Positions 29,341 through 37,795 of a stretch of DNA of 64,000 nucleotides are shown here, piece by piece (position 1 is the first letter of the stretch; every line of letters begins with the position of its first letter). Position numbers and translations under genes: made by a program. This stretch comes from JAXGYX01 sp964487355 (GTDB taxonomy: Bacteria; Bacillota; Clostridia; Saccharofermentanales; Fastidiosipilaceae), in the NCBI GenBank assembly GCA_964487355.1, contig CAZAPS010000003.1:38468-102467 (forward strand), given 5' to 3'. The notes below the pieces were generated by a model. The model was not told the DNA's origin and searched no databases. It worked only from the letters and a program-made list of their open reading frames with translations.

Positions 29341-30507
29341 TTAGACACCCTTGGCGGCGGTTGGATTGTAAAGGCCAACCTTTTCACGTTTTTCGCCCAT
29401 CACATCCGCTTCGGTGAAACGCATCCATTTGATTGTCTGACGTGTCCAGGCAACAAACGCGAGCATTAGATCATCATTTTGACACTGCATCAGATAAGGA
29501 TATTCATACTGCAAATTATTCGTGCGATTCTCCTCGCCCATGAAACCTTCGCCACGTTCCATCCAGCGGATCAGAGGGAAGCTCAAACCGCCATCTTCAG
29601 ACAGGGCCACCGCCACAGGGCAGCGCAATCCGGGCCAGGCCGCTTGTCCTGAAACAGGCTCAGGCGTCTGAGTCGGGTTATACGCGATGGCCACACGCCC
29701 ACTTTTCAGACGCGTCGCGCTGATCGATGAATTATTGTTGGGCAACGGTGTTGGTTGTGGAACTGTCCAGGTATCACCCCAATCGAAGGATTCACTGCGG
29801 TAGATATAATTGGCCTCACGGCTTCGCATGAACGCCAAAAGGTGACCATCGTCCATCTCGACCACATTCGGATGGACACGGCCGTGACTGCCCGGCATCA
29901 TGACTTGACGCCAGGTCTCTCCGTTATCATCCGAGATCTGGAAAGCCGACGGATCCCCGGCCAGTCCTTCTTTCGAGTCGGTACAAATCCAATTGCCGAA
30001 GATCCAGCGACCGTTCTTCAGCATCTGAATCGGCTGCCTCGCGAACGTGCCCTCTTTAGGAAAGACCGTCTCGTAAGCCGCCCAGGTTTTACCCCCGTCC
30101 GCGCTCCGCTGGCGCCTTACAACAGACGTGAACTGCATGTTGTCTTTTCCTTCAACACGATCCAGCTGAGCCGTGTACATCGCCCAGACCTGCTGATCCG
30201 GTCCATAGAAAAGCGATGGATTTTGTTCGCTGCGATCCGGATCAGACGATACGTCAACCGGTGCTTCCCAAGCGTCCGCTCCCTGCGGTAAACGGGCACA
30301 GACAATATGCGTGTCCGCGGATCCTTCATAAGTTCCGGCAAACCAGGCACAAAGCACATCGCCATTGGGCAGCTCCAGCAGCGCCGGCGCGTGACAGGAA
30401 GGAAACCCACCATCAGGCAACTTCGCCTCAAGCGTCCCCATATCTTTGTTGAAATAGATTTTTCCGTCCGTGGTCAATCCGGGCAAGACCGGATAATTCT
30501 TCTTCAT
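29341..30507 (-). CDS. Sialidase-like (BNR repeat) beta-propeller protein, cytosolic
   Basis: A 388-residue protein with BNR/Asp-box-type repeats (RSADGGKTW, SDDNGETW, SEDGGLSF) and the sialidase-superfamily opening SCHAPALLELPNGDVLCAWF. No signal peptide or anchor is visible, so it should stay in the cytosol, unlike most sialidases. The same fold occurs in glycoside hydrolase family 33 and in several propeller-type polysaccharide lyases. The operon lacks nanE, nanK and nagAB, so it is probably not a sialic acid pathway. It lies second in the operon, between kinase and dehydrogenase. The activity is unknown. Confidence 0.75.
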   Translation of the reverse strand: MKKNYPVLPGLTTDGKIYFNKDMGTLEAKLPDGGFPSCHAPALLELPNGDVLCAWFAGTYEGSADTHIVCARLPQGADAWEAPVDVSSDPDRSEQNPSLFYGPDQQVWAMYTAQLDRVEGKDNMQFTSVVRRQRSADGGKTWAAYETVFPKEGTFARQPIQMLKNGRWIFGNWICTDSKEGLAGDPSAFQISDDNGETWRQVMMPGSHGRVHPNVVEMDDGHLLAFMRSREANYIYRSESFDWGDTWTVPQPTPLPNNNSSISATRLKSGRVAIAYNPTQTPEPVSGQAAWPGLRCPVAVALSEDGGLSFPLIRWMERGEGFMGEENRTNNLQYEYPYLMQCQNDDLMLAFVAWTRQTIKWMRFTEADVMGEKREKVGLYNPTAAKGV

Positions 30508-30551
30508 AAAACTAACTACCTTTCTCTGGTTATAGCTGACTCATGCTGATT

Positions 30552-31811
30552 TCAATTGCCATCATTCCGTTGCGCGACTATATTCGTTAGCAGATCCACC
30601 TCCCCGAATCCACCCGATTTTGTAATCACCTCGTGCCACCGTCCGTCATAGTTGAAGCGCGACAAGACAACGCCGGCCGCAAGTTCACCCAGCGGTTCCA
30701 ATTCATTGATCCCAATAAAACGCATACAGGCAAAGAGTGTGTCTCCACCCGTAATCAACAGGGTTCCCGTTTCCGGATTATTCAGCAGTGAATGAACAAT
30801 GTGCCCTAGAGAATCCGCGACCCGCGTTCTTTGCTTCGGATCATCCATTCCAAGTGTCACCACATCGCCCTCACGCGCCGCTGCCACACCATCGCTTACA
30901 TCGACAATGCTGTGATTGTGTTGACCGACCATCTCGTTGATGGCATCCACCGTCCGTCGACCGGCCTCGGTTCGCCAATAGCCTTCTGTCAGTCGTTGTT
31001 CCGGGGTCAAACTGTACCGGGCAAAGCCATGCCGCTGGGCATGATCCAGTTGGTTCAGCGTGATCTGATTCACACTTCCACTCACCACTGTAAGTCGAGC
31101 ATCACGAAAGCCTGTTTGCGAAACAGGTTTTATCTCAAAGCCGAACAGTTCAGGCAAGACATTCGCCAAGCCGCCACAGCCCGCCAACAAGGTAATCTGT
31201 TTTTGAGCCATGATCTGCCCAACCGTTTTCTCGAGATCCTCTCGTGTTGAGGCGTCAAAGACGAGAATTCCCTCTTCGTCAGGCAACTTTGTCTCTTCAT
31301 TCAAAGCGGGAAACGTATGCACAGGCACATCGCTCTGACTCCCGATCAGTTCGGTGATTTTTGAATGGAGCACGGGTTCGAAAGGGTCCTGTCCAAAAAC
31401 ACTCTGCGCGACAGGTAAATTTTCTATATATTGTTCGGCGTTTATCGTAAAACGATTCATTTGAGGGTATGCCGGTAAAAAAGCCAATCGTTCACGGCCA
31501 CTCTCTCGCAAAACAGCGGCCAATTCAGCTCCGACATTGCCCCGCAAGGCTGAATCTGTCTTTTTGAAAATGTAGGGTATGTCCATGCGAACAGCCTGAC
31601 GCACGATGTCGGCCACGGTTTCATACGCGTCAGCAGGCGTCAGGTGGCGTGTTTCCGCGTCTATAATCAGCACATCAAGACAACCACTATGTTTTGACCA
31701 CTCCTGTAGCGGTGGAGTGATCACCTTGATTGTGGCCGTGCTCACCGCGAAGGCCACCGCTGTATCCAACGCCCCCGTGAAATCATCTGCAATAATCAAC
31801 AGCTTAGGCAT
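30552..31811 (-). CDS. Four-carbon acid sugar kinase family protein (DUF1537)
   Basis: A 419-residue ATP-dependent kinase of the DUF1537 family, whose members phosphorylate D-threonate, D-erythronate or 3-oxo-tetronates. ADDFTGALDTA lies near residue 10, the N-terminal substrate domain follows, and LITGGDTLFA near 335 marks the nucleotide-binding domain. With PdxA2 it should carry a C4 acid sugar to DHAP. It is the first gene of the operon. ATG at 31811 has GGAG nine bases upstream; a TTG at 31826 lies directly at that site and is less likely. Confidence 0.87.
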   Translation of the reverse strand: MPKLLIIADDFTGALDTAVAFAVSTATIKVITPPLQEWSKHSGCLDVLIIDAETRHLTPADAYETVADIVRQAVRMDIPYIFKKTDSALRGNVGAELAAVLRESGRERLAFLPAYPQMNRFTINAEQYIENLPVAQSVFGQDPFEPVLHSKITELIGSQSDVPVHTFPALNEETKLPDEEGILVFDASTREDLEKTVGQIMAQKQITLLAGCGGLANVLPELFGFEIKPVSQTGFRDARLTVVSGSVNQITLNQLDHAQRHGFARYSLTPEQRLTEGYWRTEAGRRTVDAINEMVGQHNHSIVDVSDGVAAAREGDVVTLGMDDPKQRTRVADSLGHIVHSLLNNPETGTLLITGGDTLFACMRFIGINELEPLGELAAGVVLSRFNYDGRWHEVITKSGGFGEVDLLTNIVAQRNDGN

Positions 31812-31917
31812 CTCTTTTTTCTCCAAACCAGCGACAAGTTCATTGTGTTTATAGATGTATTTTGTCAGGGAGAATCAGCATGAACAAGATCACATTCTGT
31901 GAAATATGTATCTATTT

Positions 31918-31999
31918 GAAACGTTTTTAATGTTTCCGCACGTACCATCTATTAAGCATTGTCATATTGAAACACTTATAACAGCATCCGCATTTCAAT
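31918..31999. promoter_or_regulatory. Candidate operator region between the acid-sugar operon and its regulator
   Basis: Two inverted repeats lie in the divergent gap. One is GAAAC-N9-GTTTC at 31918-31936. The other is ATTGAAA-N20-TTTCAAT at 31966-31999. Both share the TGAAAC/GTTTCA core and could bind the PrpR-type regulator. No sigma-54 promoter (TGGCAC-N5-TTGCW) is visible on either strand. A weak TACAAT at 32014-32019 may be the -10 of the regulator. Confidence 0.4.
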
Positions 32000-32061
32000 T
32001 TGTTCAATTATGATACAATCGAGCCAAATGGGAGCCAAAATAATGGCGAGGTTGTCAGATT

Positions 32062-33867
32062 ATGAATAGAAATAAAGATCACATCCACATTTTGGTCATC
32101 GCGCCCTATGAGGCCATGAAGCGCTCCATAGAACAAGCGGTGGAGGCCTACCCGCAGATCATATTGGACGTGTTTGTCGGTGACCTTGACGAGGGGGCCA
32201 ATCTGGTCTCTCAACATGAGGACAGAGGTTATGATTGCGTCATTTCACGAGGCGGCACTGCTGAGCGGATCCGCGAGATCACCGAGTTGCCTGTAATTGA
32301 TATAGAAATTTCTTTGTATGATGTCTTGCGAAGTTTTCAATTGGCGGAAAATTACGACAAGCGGTATGCGGTTGTCGGCTTTCCCAGTATCACGAAGTCC
32401 GCGCATACGCTCTGCGATCTGCTGCACTATGAAATCGAAATCATTACAATCCATAGCCGCGCTGAAGTGCGGCAAGCTCTGCAACTCCTGCAAGAATCCG
32501 GCTGTAAGGCGGTTGTCAGCGACATGGTGGTTCACACAGTCGCGCGCGGCATGGAGATGGACGCGTTTTTGATCACATCGGGAGCCGAGAGTCTGCACAT
32601 CGCTTTTGAGCAGGCTATCACACTGGGTTCAACGATGCGCGGCTTGCGCCTTGAGAATCTATTCTTGTCGGCAGTGCTGCAGAATGAGGAACATGATCTC
32701 ATTGTTTTTGACGGGCAGGCCGAAGTATGCCATTCCACATTTCTCACTGTGAAAAGTGAGCTCTTGAAGCTGCTTCGAGACAAATTAAGACAGGTAACGG
32801 AGAAGAGCTCCGTACGGTTCTACTACAATGAAGCGGATGACCTGTTTCTGATCACCGGGCGCGCCCTGCGCTTCAGCCGCGATCGATATGTGCTGTTTCA
32901 GATTAAAGAGGCGCAGATCAGCCTCAAAGCAAGTCGCAACGGTCTTCGATTCTACGAGCGCTCAGTCTGTGAGCGACTCTTCACAAGCAGCTTCTACAAC
33001 ATCAGCGGCGCCATGGGTGAACTCGAGAGCCAGCTTTCCGCACTGGCCGCGGCGCGCCAACCCATTCTGATCGTTGGTGAGCGGGGTACCGGAAAAGAGC
33101 AGATCGCAAGGACGCTCTACTTACGGGCTCAGCAATCTGAGCGACCACTCGTCACTGTGAATTGTGAACAGATTGATGAGCGTACTTGGTCCTGGTTGTT
33201 GAGCAACAGCAATTCACCGTTAGCGGGACAGGGCGCCACAATTTATTTTCAGTATTTAGAAGAGCTAAGTGTTGAACGTGTGCATGAGCTCTCCACTTTG
33301 ATCCGCGAAACCGCGCTGGAACGTAGAGTCAGGCTGCTCTTCTCAGGTGTTTGCGAAGATGAGGGCTGCATCTCAGAAGGTGGTCGTATTTTAAGCCAAA
33401 CAATTAATTGCCTCACAGTTCATCTACCGACTTTACGGCAGCGCAGCGACGAAATACCCTCTCTCGCCAGTCTGCACCTTGGTGTCCTGAACCTTGAGCT
33501 GGGCAAGCAAATCGCCGGGTTTGAGCCCGGCGCGGGAACACTCCTGCAAAATTTCCACTGGCCATACAACTATACCCAGTTTCGCCAGGTGCTGTATGAG
33601 CTGGCCGGCCTTACGAATTCAGCTTATATCAGAGTGAACACGGTAGCCGGCGTGCTGGCCAAACAGCGGGCACTCTACCGTGACACCGTTTCCACGGCGT
33701 CGGAATCAGCTGCGCCTGATCCGCAAACTTTGGAGGAGATCATTCAGCAGGCGATGAGGCAGGCACTGGTCCAGCATGGCGGTAATCAGAGCGCGGCGGC
33801 CAGACAGCTCGGCATCGGCCGCTCGACTTTGTGGCGCAATCTGAACAAGGCGGAAGATGCTACATAA
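32062..33867 (+). CDS. PrpR-type transcriptional regulator with degenerate sigma-54 ATPase domain
   Basis: 601 residues. The N-terminal ~190 residues match the PrpR_N effector-binding domain. A linker or PAS-like part follows. An AAA+ domain has Walker A GERGTGKE at about 337-344, but the Walker B region reads ATIYFQYLEEL, without the usual acidic pair. The GAFTGA loop needed to contact sigma-54 is absent; the corresponding stretch reads SNSNSPLAGQ. A C-terminal Fis-type helix-turn-helix (NQSAAARQLGIGRSTLWRNL) is intact. It is therefore probably a local regulator that no longer works through sigma-54. It is divergent from the acid-sugar operon and probably senses its substrate. GCGAGG lies about ten bases before the ATG. 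Confidence 0.85.
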   Translation: MNRNKDHIHILVIAPYEAMKRSIEQAVEAYPQIILDVFVGDLDEGANLVSQHEDRGYDCVISRGGTAERIREITELPVIDIEISLYDVLRSFQLAENYDKRYAVVGFPSITKSAHTLCDLLHYEIEIITIHSRAEVRQALQLLQESGCKAVVSDMVVHTVARGMEMDAFLITSGAESLHIAFEQAITLGSTMRGLRLENLFLSAVLQNEEHDLIVFDGQAEVCHSTFLTVKSELLKLLRDKLRQVTEKSSVRFYYNEADDLFLITGRALRFSRDRYVLFQIKEAQISLKASRNGLRFYERSVCERLFTSSFYNISGAMGELESQLSALAAARQPILIVGERGTGKEQIARTLYLRAQQSERPLVTVNCEQIDERTWSWLLSNSNSPLAGQGATIYFQYLEELSVERVHELSTLIRETALERRVRLLFSGVCEDEGCISEGGRILSQTINCLTVHLPTLRQRSDEIPSLASLHLGVLNLELGKQIAGFEPGAGTLLQNFHWPYNYTQFRQVLYELAGLTNSAYIRVNTVAGVLAKQRALYRDTVSTASESAAPDPQTLEEIIQQAMRQALVQHGGNQSAAARQLGIGRSTLWRNLNKAEDAT

Positions 33868-33873
33868 GTAAAA

Positions 33874-33906
33874 CAAGCCACAAGTACACAAGGTACCTGT
33901 GGCTTG
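33874..33906 (+). terminator. Hairpin after the PrpR-type gene
   Basis: CAAGCCACA-GTAC pairs with GTAC-TGTGGCTTG. There is no T run behind it, so termination is uncertain. Confidence 0.45.
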
Positions 33907-33975
33907 GCTTCGTGGGTATAATATATAAGGAAGTAGGTAGTGGCGGAGAGAATGATCCGACGTGATTGAGAATGG

Positions 33976-34048
33976 TGGGCTCGAGACGATTCGAACGTCC
34001 GACCTACCGCTTAGGAGGCGGTTGCTCTATCCCCTGAGCTACGAGCCC
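33976..34048 (-). tRNA. tRNA-Arg (anticodon CCU)
   Basis: The 73-base minus-strand sequence folds as a full cloverleaf. The acceptor stem is GGGCTCG/CGAGCCC with discriminator A. The D stem is GCTC/GAGC. The anticodon stem is ACCGC/GCGGT with loop CTCCTAA, giving anticodon CCT. The T arm has TTCGAAT. CCA is not encoded. It reads AGG codons. Confidence 0.95.
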
Positions 34049-34177
34049 AAATAACATCCATCACACCATCTTCACCGTAACGACACGGACCCTCGTTATT
34101 TTAAACGCACGATTTGACGTTTGTCAATTTTTCACGCAAATTCAAACGCTTGATTTAGCAAATGATTGGAGATCACC

Positions 34178-34678
34178 ATGGATAGGCAGGAACGCTCTTT
34201 CACTTTTCCCGGACTGGATCCCAAAACCGACGCGGTTGAAATCGTCTGCAATATAGACGACATGACAGGAGAGCAACTGGGCCACGTGATGGACGCTCTG
34301 TTGGATAAAGAGGCATTGGATGTCTCTTGCATGCCTATTTTAATGAAAAAAGGGCGCCCCGCCTATCAACTGGTTTGCCTCGTCAAGCCTGCTGACGCAC
34401 ACCGTCTCGCGGTCGAAGTGATGCGACAGACGACGACCAACGGGGTTAGGTTTCGACCGTGCCATCGACTGATCTTGGATGTCGAATCTTATGTCGCGCG
34501 GACCTCGCTTGGCCCGGTGCGTGTAAAACGCGCCACAGGTCACGGAGCGATCCACATCAAGCCTGAGGCGGACGATATCGCCAAGATCGCCGATCAACTG
34601 GATCTTCCGTTTCACGAGGTACAACGCGTCGTGAGCAAGGAAGTTTTTGAGGCTTCAGATGTGGAGAAAAACAGTTAG
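34178..34678 (+). CDS. Stand-alone LarC C-terminal domain (LarC2-like)
   Basis: A 166-residue protein that matches only the C-terminal part of LarC, the nickel chelatase that inserts Ni into the NPN cofactor of lactate racemase. The hallmark NIDDMTGEQLG is near residue 25, and VARTSLGPVRVKRA follows. Full LarC has an N-terminal half of about 230-250 residues; it is not here, nor are larA, larB or larE. Some bacteria split larC into larC1 and larC2, so the partner may lie elsewhere or in the gap. ATG at 34178 has GGAG about seven bases upstream; a TTG at 34166 is less likely. Confidence 0.75.
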   Translation: MDRQERSFTFPGLDPKTDAVEIVCNIDDMTGEQLGHVMDALLDKEALDVSCMPILMKKGRPAYQLVCLVKPADAHRLAVEVMRQTTTNGVRFRPCHRLILDVESYVARTSLGPVRVKRATGHGAIHIKPEADDIAKIADQLDLPFHEVQRVVSKEVFEASDVEKNS

Positions 34679-34700
34679 GTCCATTCAAGAAGAAAACGAA

Positions 34701-34733
34701 AAGGCTCCGAGCCACTACTCTCGGAGCCTTTAA
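34701..34733 (+). terminator. Hairpin between the LarC2-like gene and the next start
   Basis: AAGGCTCCGAG pairs with CTCGGAGCCTT across an eight-base loop, followed by only a short T run. It may end the LarC2-like transcript or attenuate the gene that starts 13 bases later at 34746. Confidence 0.6.
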
Positions 34734-34745
34734 CGGAGGAAGATA

Positions 34746-34761
34746 ATGAAAAATGAAAAAG
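34746..34761 (+). CDS. Start of an unknown plus-strand gene cut by the scaffold gap
   Basis: GGAGGAAGATAATG is a strong ribosome binding site and start. Only five codons (M-K-N-E-K) are visible before the N run. The product cannot be identified. Confidence 0.4.
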
Positions 34762-34861
34762 NNNNNNNNNNNNNNNNNNNNNNNNNNNNNNNNNNNNNNN
34801 NNNNNNNNNNNNNNNNNNNNNNNNNNNNNNNNNNNNNNNNNNNNNNNNNNNNNNNNNNNNN
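34762..34861. other. Scaffold gap (100 N)
   Basis: Exactly 100 undetermined bases, the usual placeholder for a gap of unknown length. It hides the 3' end of thrC and the body of the gene starting at 34746. Confidence 0.97.
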
Positions 34862-36202
34862 CTCTTTCGCTCCGAAGATGCCTTCGGAGACAGCGATGGG
34901 AAATTTAAACGGACTTGCGGTGGACACAAAGACCACCGGACGCCGATCGCGTGAACGATGCGCGTACCGCCCATAAACATTGAAACCAACCGCTGTGTGT
35001 GTGTCGATCACATGGTCATATCGATCATAGACATCCCGAATGACTTTAATGGTCCCATAATCATCGCAAAAACCGCCCACAAAAAGTGTTTGAATCGCTT
35101 TCTTGGTCTCAGAGTCAATAGAGTAAGTGCCTTTTTCCTGTAGTTCTTCCATCCAGGATCTGACCCTTTCGCTGTCATGACCGGTCAATTCGAACAACAG
35201 GCGCTCGAGATTGCTCGACACCAAAATATCCATCGATGGTGAGTTGGTTTGATAGAACTCACGATTTCGGTCATACGTTCCGCTTCTTAAAAAGTCGGAT
35301 AGGATTTTGTTGCGATTCGACGCGCAAATCAGTTTGCCCACCGGCAGACCCATCTGCCTGGCATACCATGCCGCGAGAATATTTCCATAATTGCCGGTCG
35401 GCACTACAACATTGAATGAGTCGCCTCTGCCAATCTTCTCATCTTTTAAAAGGTCGGCGTAGACGGACCAATAATAAGCGATTTGCGGAGCGAGGCGCCC
35501 CCAGTTAATGGAGTTCGCCGATGACAAGACCACATTCTTCGCAAGCAGATCGGCAGCCAGCTCATCATCCGCGAACAACCGTTTGACCCCCGCCTGCGCG
35601 TCGTCAAAGGAGCCTTTCACCGCGATCACATGACAATTGTCACCGGTGGTGGTGACCATCTGCAGACGTTGGACCTCCGAGACCCCATTTTCCGGGAAAA
35701 AGACGATAACCCGGGTCCCCGGAACATCTTTGAATCCCTCCAGAGCGGCCTTCCCTGTGTCGCCTGAAGTCGCGGCAAGAATACAGATCTCCGCGCTCTC
35801 ACCGATTTTCGCCGCGGCAGCCGTCATCAAGTACGGCAGAATCTGCAGTGCCATATCTTTGAACGCGGATGTCGGTCCATGCCAGAGTTCAAGCATGTAC
35901 TCACCGTCAACATATGGATTCAACTGCGCCAATCTTGCGGGGAATGCGTCAAATTTCTCTTCGCTGTATGCTTTTTCGCAATACTCAAGTAGCTCTTCCT
36001 CTGAAAAGTCACTTAAATATTTTGACAGTACCAACGCCGCCCGCTGTGGATAATCCATATCGATCAGACTGTTGATTTCCTGTTCAGTCAACCGGGGAAT
36101 CCGCTCGGGAACAAACAGTCCGCCATCAGGCGCGATACCTTGTTTGATCGCCTGGGCGGCCGAGTACCGGTAATCGCCTCCACGTGTACTGATATATTCC
36201 AT
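34862..36202 (-). CDS. thrC: Threonine synthase (3' end lost in the gap)
   Basis: A PLP enzyme that converts O-phosphohomoserine to threonine. About 447 residues are visible; the family is usually near 490, so roughly the last 40-50 are in the gap. The N-terminal YISTRGG and the PLP lysine in SAFKDMALQ near 112 are clear, as are the ATSGDTGKAALEG and PTGNYGN motifs. ATG at 36202 has GGAGGT upstream. The gene upstream on this strand is the membrane protein at 36251. Confidence 0.93.
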
Positions 36203-36250
36203 TTCTACCTCCATCTATGGTTTGTGACCGGACGCCATCCGGATCAATTG

Positions 36251-37795
36251 TCAGTCAGTTTCATCCGCCGCGGCTTCCTCCATGTCGGAAGGCTCGTCCG
36301 GATCGGTCAGAGCAGTGAATGAAACATAGGTGCTTTCTCCTATTTCGACAGTCATACTCGACTCCGTCGAGGTGACAACGGTTTCGGCCGGCAACTTCGT
36401 TTGTTCTCTCTTTTCTCTGACAATAAGGAGCAGCGTGAAAATTAAAATCAACACAACGACCACAGCCACCGCGAGCGCGATTGAGACATCACCCTTGCGT
36501 CGTCCGCCCTTCTTTTTCGTAGGGCGGTGGGTCGGTATCTCTCGCCGCCCCTGCTTAGACGGCGGGCGTTTCAAATCGGCAGGCTGACGCGCATCTTGTC
36601 TGCCGGGTCCGCGCTTTGGTCGGACCGGTCGCCCGTCCGGCTTGTTTTTTGGACGGATGTTTTGCCCACTTGATTCAGGCGTTGAAGGAGCGTTTGACCG
36701 CTGTTTGGCTTGAGTGGCCACCGCTTCGGTCCGGGTCGTCTCCCGCCTTTGTCTGGCCTCATCTTTGGCGCTCGACCTGTCGACTGATGTTTTTCGTCTC
36801 TCCACCAACGAAGTGTCGGTTTGACCTGAATGACTTGACCGTGGATCATCCGAGGGTGTCGAAAGGTCGCCATTCATATTTTTCTCGGACAGCTTTGTGG
36901 CACGAATACCGCGCTCCGTGTCTGTGGTCGAAATCGCTCCCGACTGTCCGTTTCGCCTCACATCCGTGACCTTCCGGTCCGTCTGCTTGGATCCTTTGTC
37001 CACGGCTTCCAATTTAGCGGTTTCCGGCCGGGCGGTTTTTGTTTTTTTCAAGATCGGCGCACCATCTTTTTCCTGTTTTTCGATAGATTTAACCCGTAGT
37101 CGATCTGATCCCACACTTCGTTTCGGATCCAAGATCTCTTCGCGCCGGTCAGCGGGGGTTTTGGCGCGGCGTTCGCGTTCAATTCTTTGACGACGCACCT
37201 CCCCTTTTCTGGTATAAGAATGAGCGCGCTCCGATTGACGCATTCGGCTTCCATATGTCACAATGCGCCGATCATTCGCAAACCCCGGATCACCAAACGG
37301 CTTGCCTGATTTAATCGCCTCGATTTCGTCTTTTCCCGCCATTTCCACCGGTGCGTCGACACCGGGAATTTCCAGCATGGAATGAGATAGATTTTCAATG
37401 TCAAAATGGGGGAACTCATCGGAAGCCTTGCCACGTCTGCCACGTGGATCACCATCCTTGGTTAACAGCCGAAGATATTTTTCTGTCTTTTCCCGTTCGG
37501 CGGCAGTCAGCATCGAGCTTTGCAGTAACTGGCGGAGCGCGTTTCCGGCGGTCTTGGTGTCCCTCCAGACCATCTGGCAACAGGCGTTCAGTTGAACCGC
37601 CTGAACGAACATGGGATAGCGGGCCGAAAGAGATTTCAACGCGATCGCAGCCATGTCGACATTTCCTTTTTGGATTTGCTTGACCGCTCGATTATAACGA
37701 TCCACCGCCTCCGCCTTTTCCTTCGCGGATGCGAAATTAACAACATCACGTTCAGTGACAGGCTTAAATTTTAGAGCCTCTTCGTTCCAATTCAA
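36251..37795 (-). CDS. Membrane protein of unknown function with basic disordered linker
   Basis: About 514 residues. The N-terminal ~120 residues are helical and look like short tetratricopeptide-type helices. Residues ~125-430 are rich in Arg, Lys, Ser and Thr, with no fold visible. A single membrane segment (ALAVAVVVVLILIFTLLLIV) lies near 440-460, and a short acidic tail follows outside. The layout resembles the LysM protein at 20.3 kb: cytosolic domain, long linker, one membrane pass. TTG at 37795 has a perfect GGAGGAGG nine bases upstream and overlaps folC by 32 bases; GTG at 37831 is an alternative. I do not recognise the family. Confidence 0.65.
   Translation of the reverse strand: MNWNEEALKFKPVTERDVVNFASAKEKAEAVDRYNRAVKQIQKGNVDMAAIALKSLSARYPMFVQAVQLNACCQMVWRDTKTAGNALRQLLQSSMLTAAEREKTEKYLRLLTKDGDPRGRRGKASDEFPHFDIENLSHSMLEIPGVDAPVEMAGKDEIEAIKSGKPFGDPGFANDRRIVTYGSRMRQSERAHSYTRKGEVRRQRIERERRAKTPADRREEILDPKRSVGSDRLRVKSIEKQEKDGAPILKKTKTARPETAKLEAVDKGSKQTDRKVTDVRRNGQSGAISTTDTERGIRATKLSEKNMNGDLSTPSDDPRSSHSGQTDTSLVERRKTSVDRSSAKDEARQRRETTRTEAVATQAKQRSNAPSTPESSGQNIRPKNKPDGRPVRPKRGPGRQDARQPADLKRPPSKQGRREIPTHRPTKKKGGRRKGDVSIALAVAVVVVLILIFTLLLIVREKREQTKLPAETVVTSTESSMTVEIGESTYVSFTALTDPDEPSDMEEAAADETD

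Noticed and set aside
24113..31811. Sialic acid catabolism operon
   Set aside because: Sialidase-like and NAL-family genes are present, but nanE, nanK, nagA and nagB are absent and the kinase and PdxA2 point to acid sugars.
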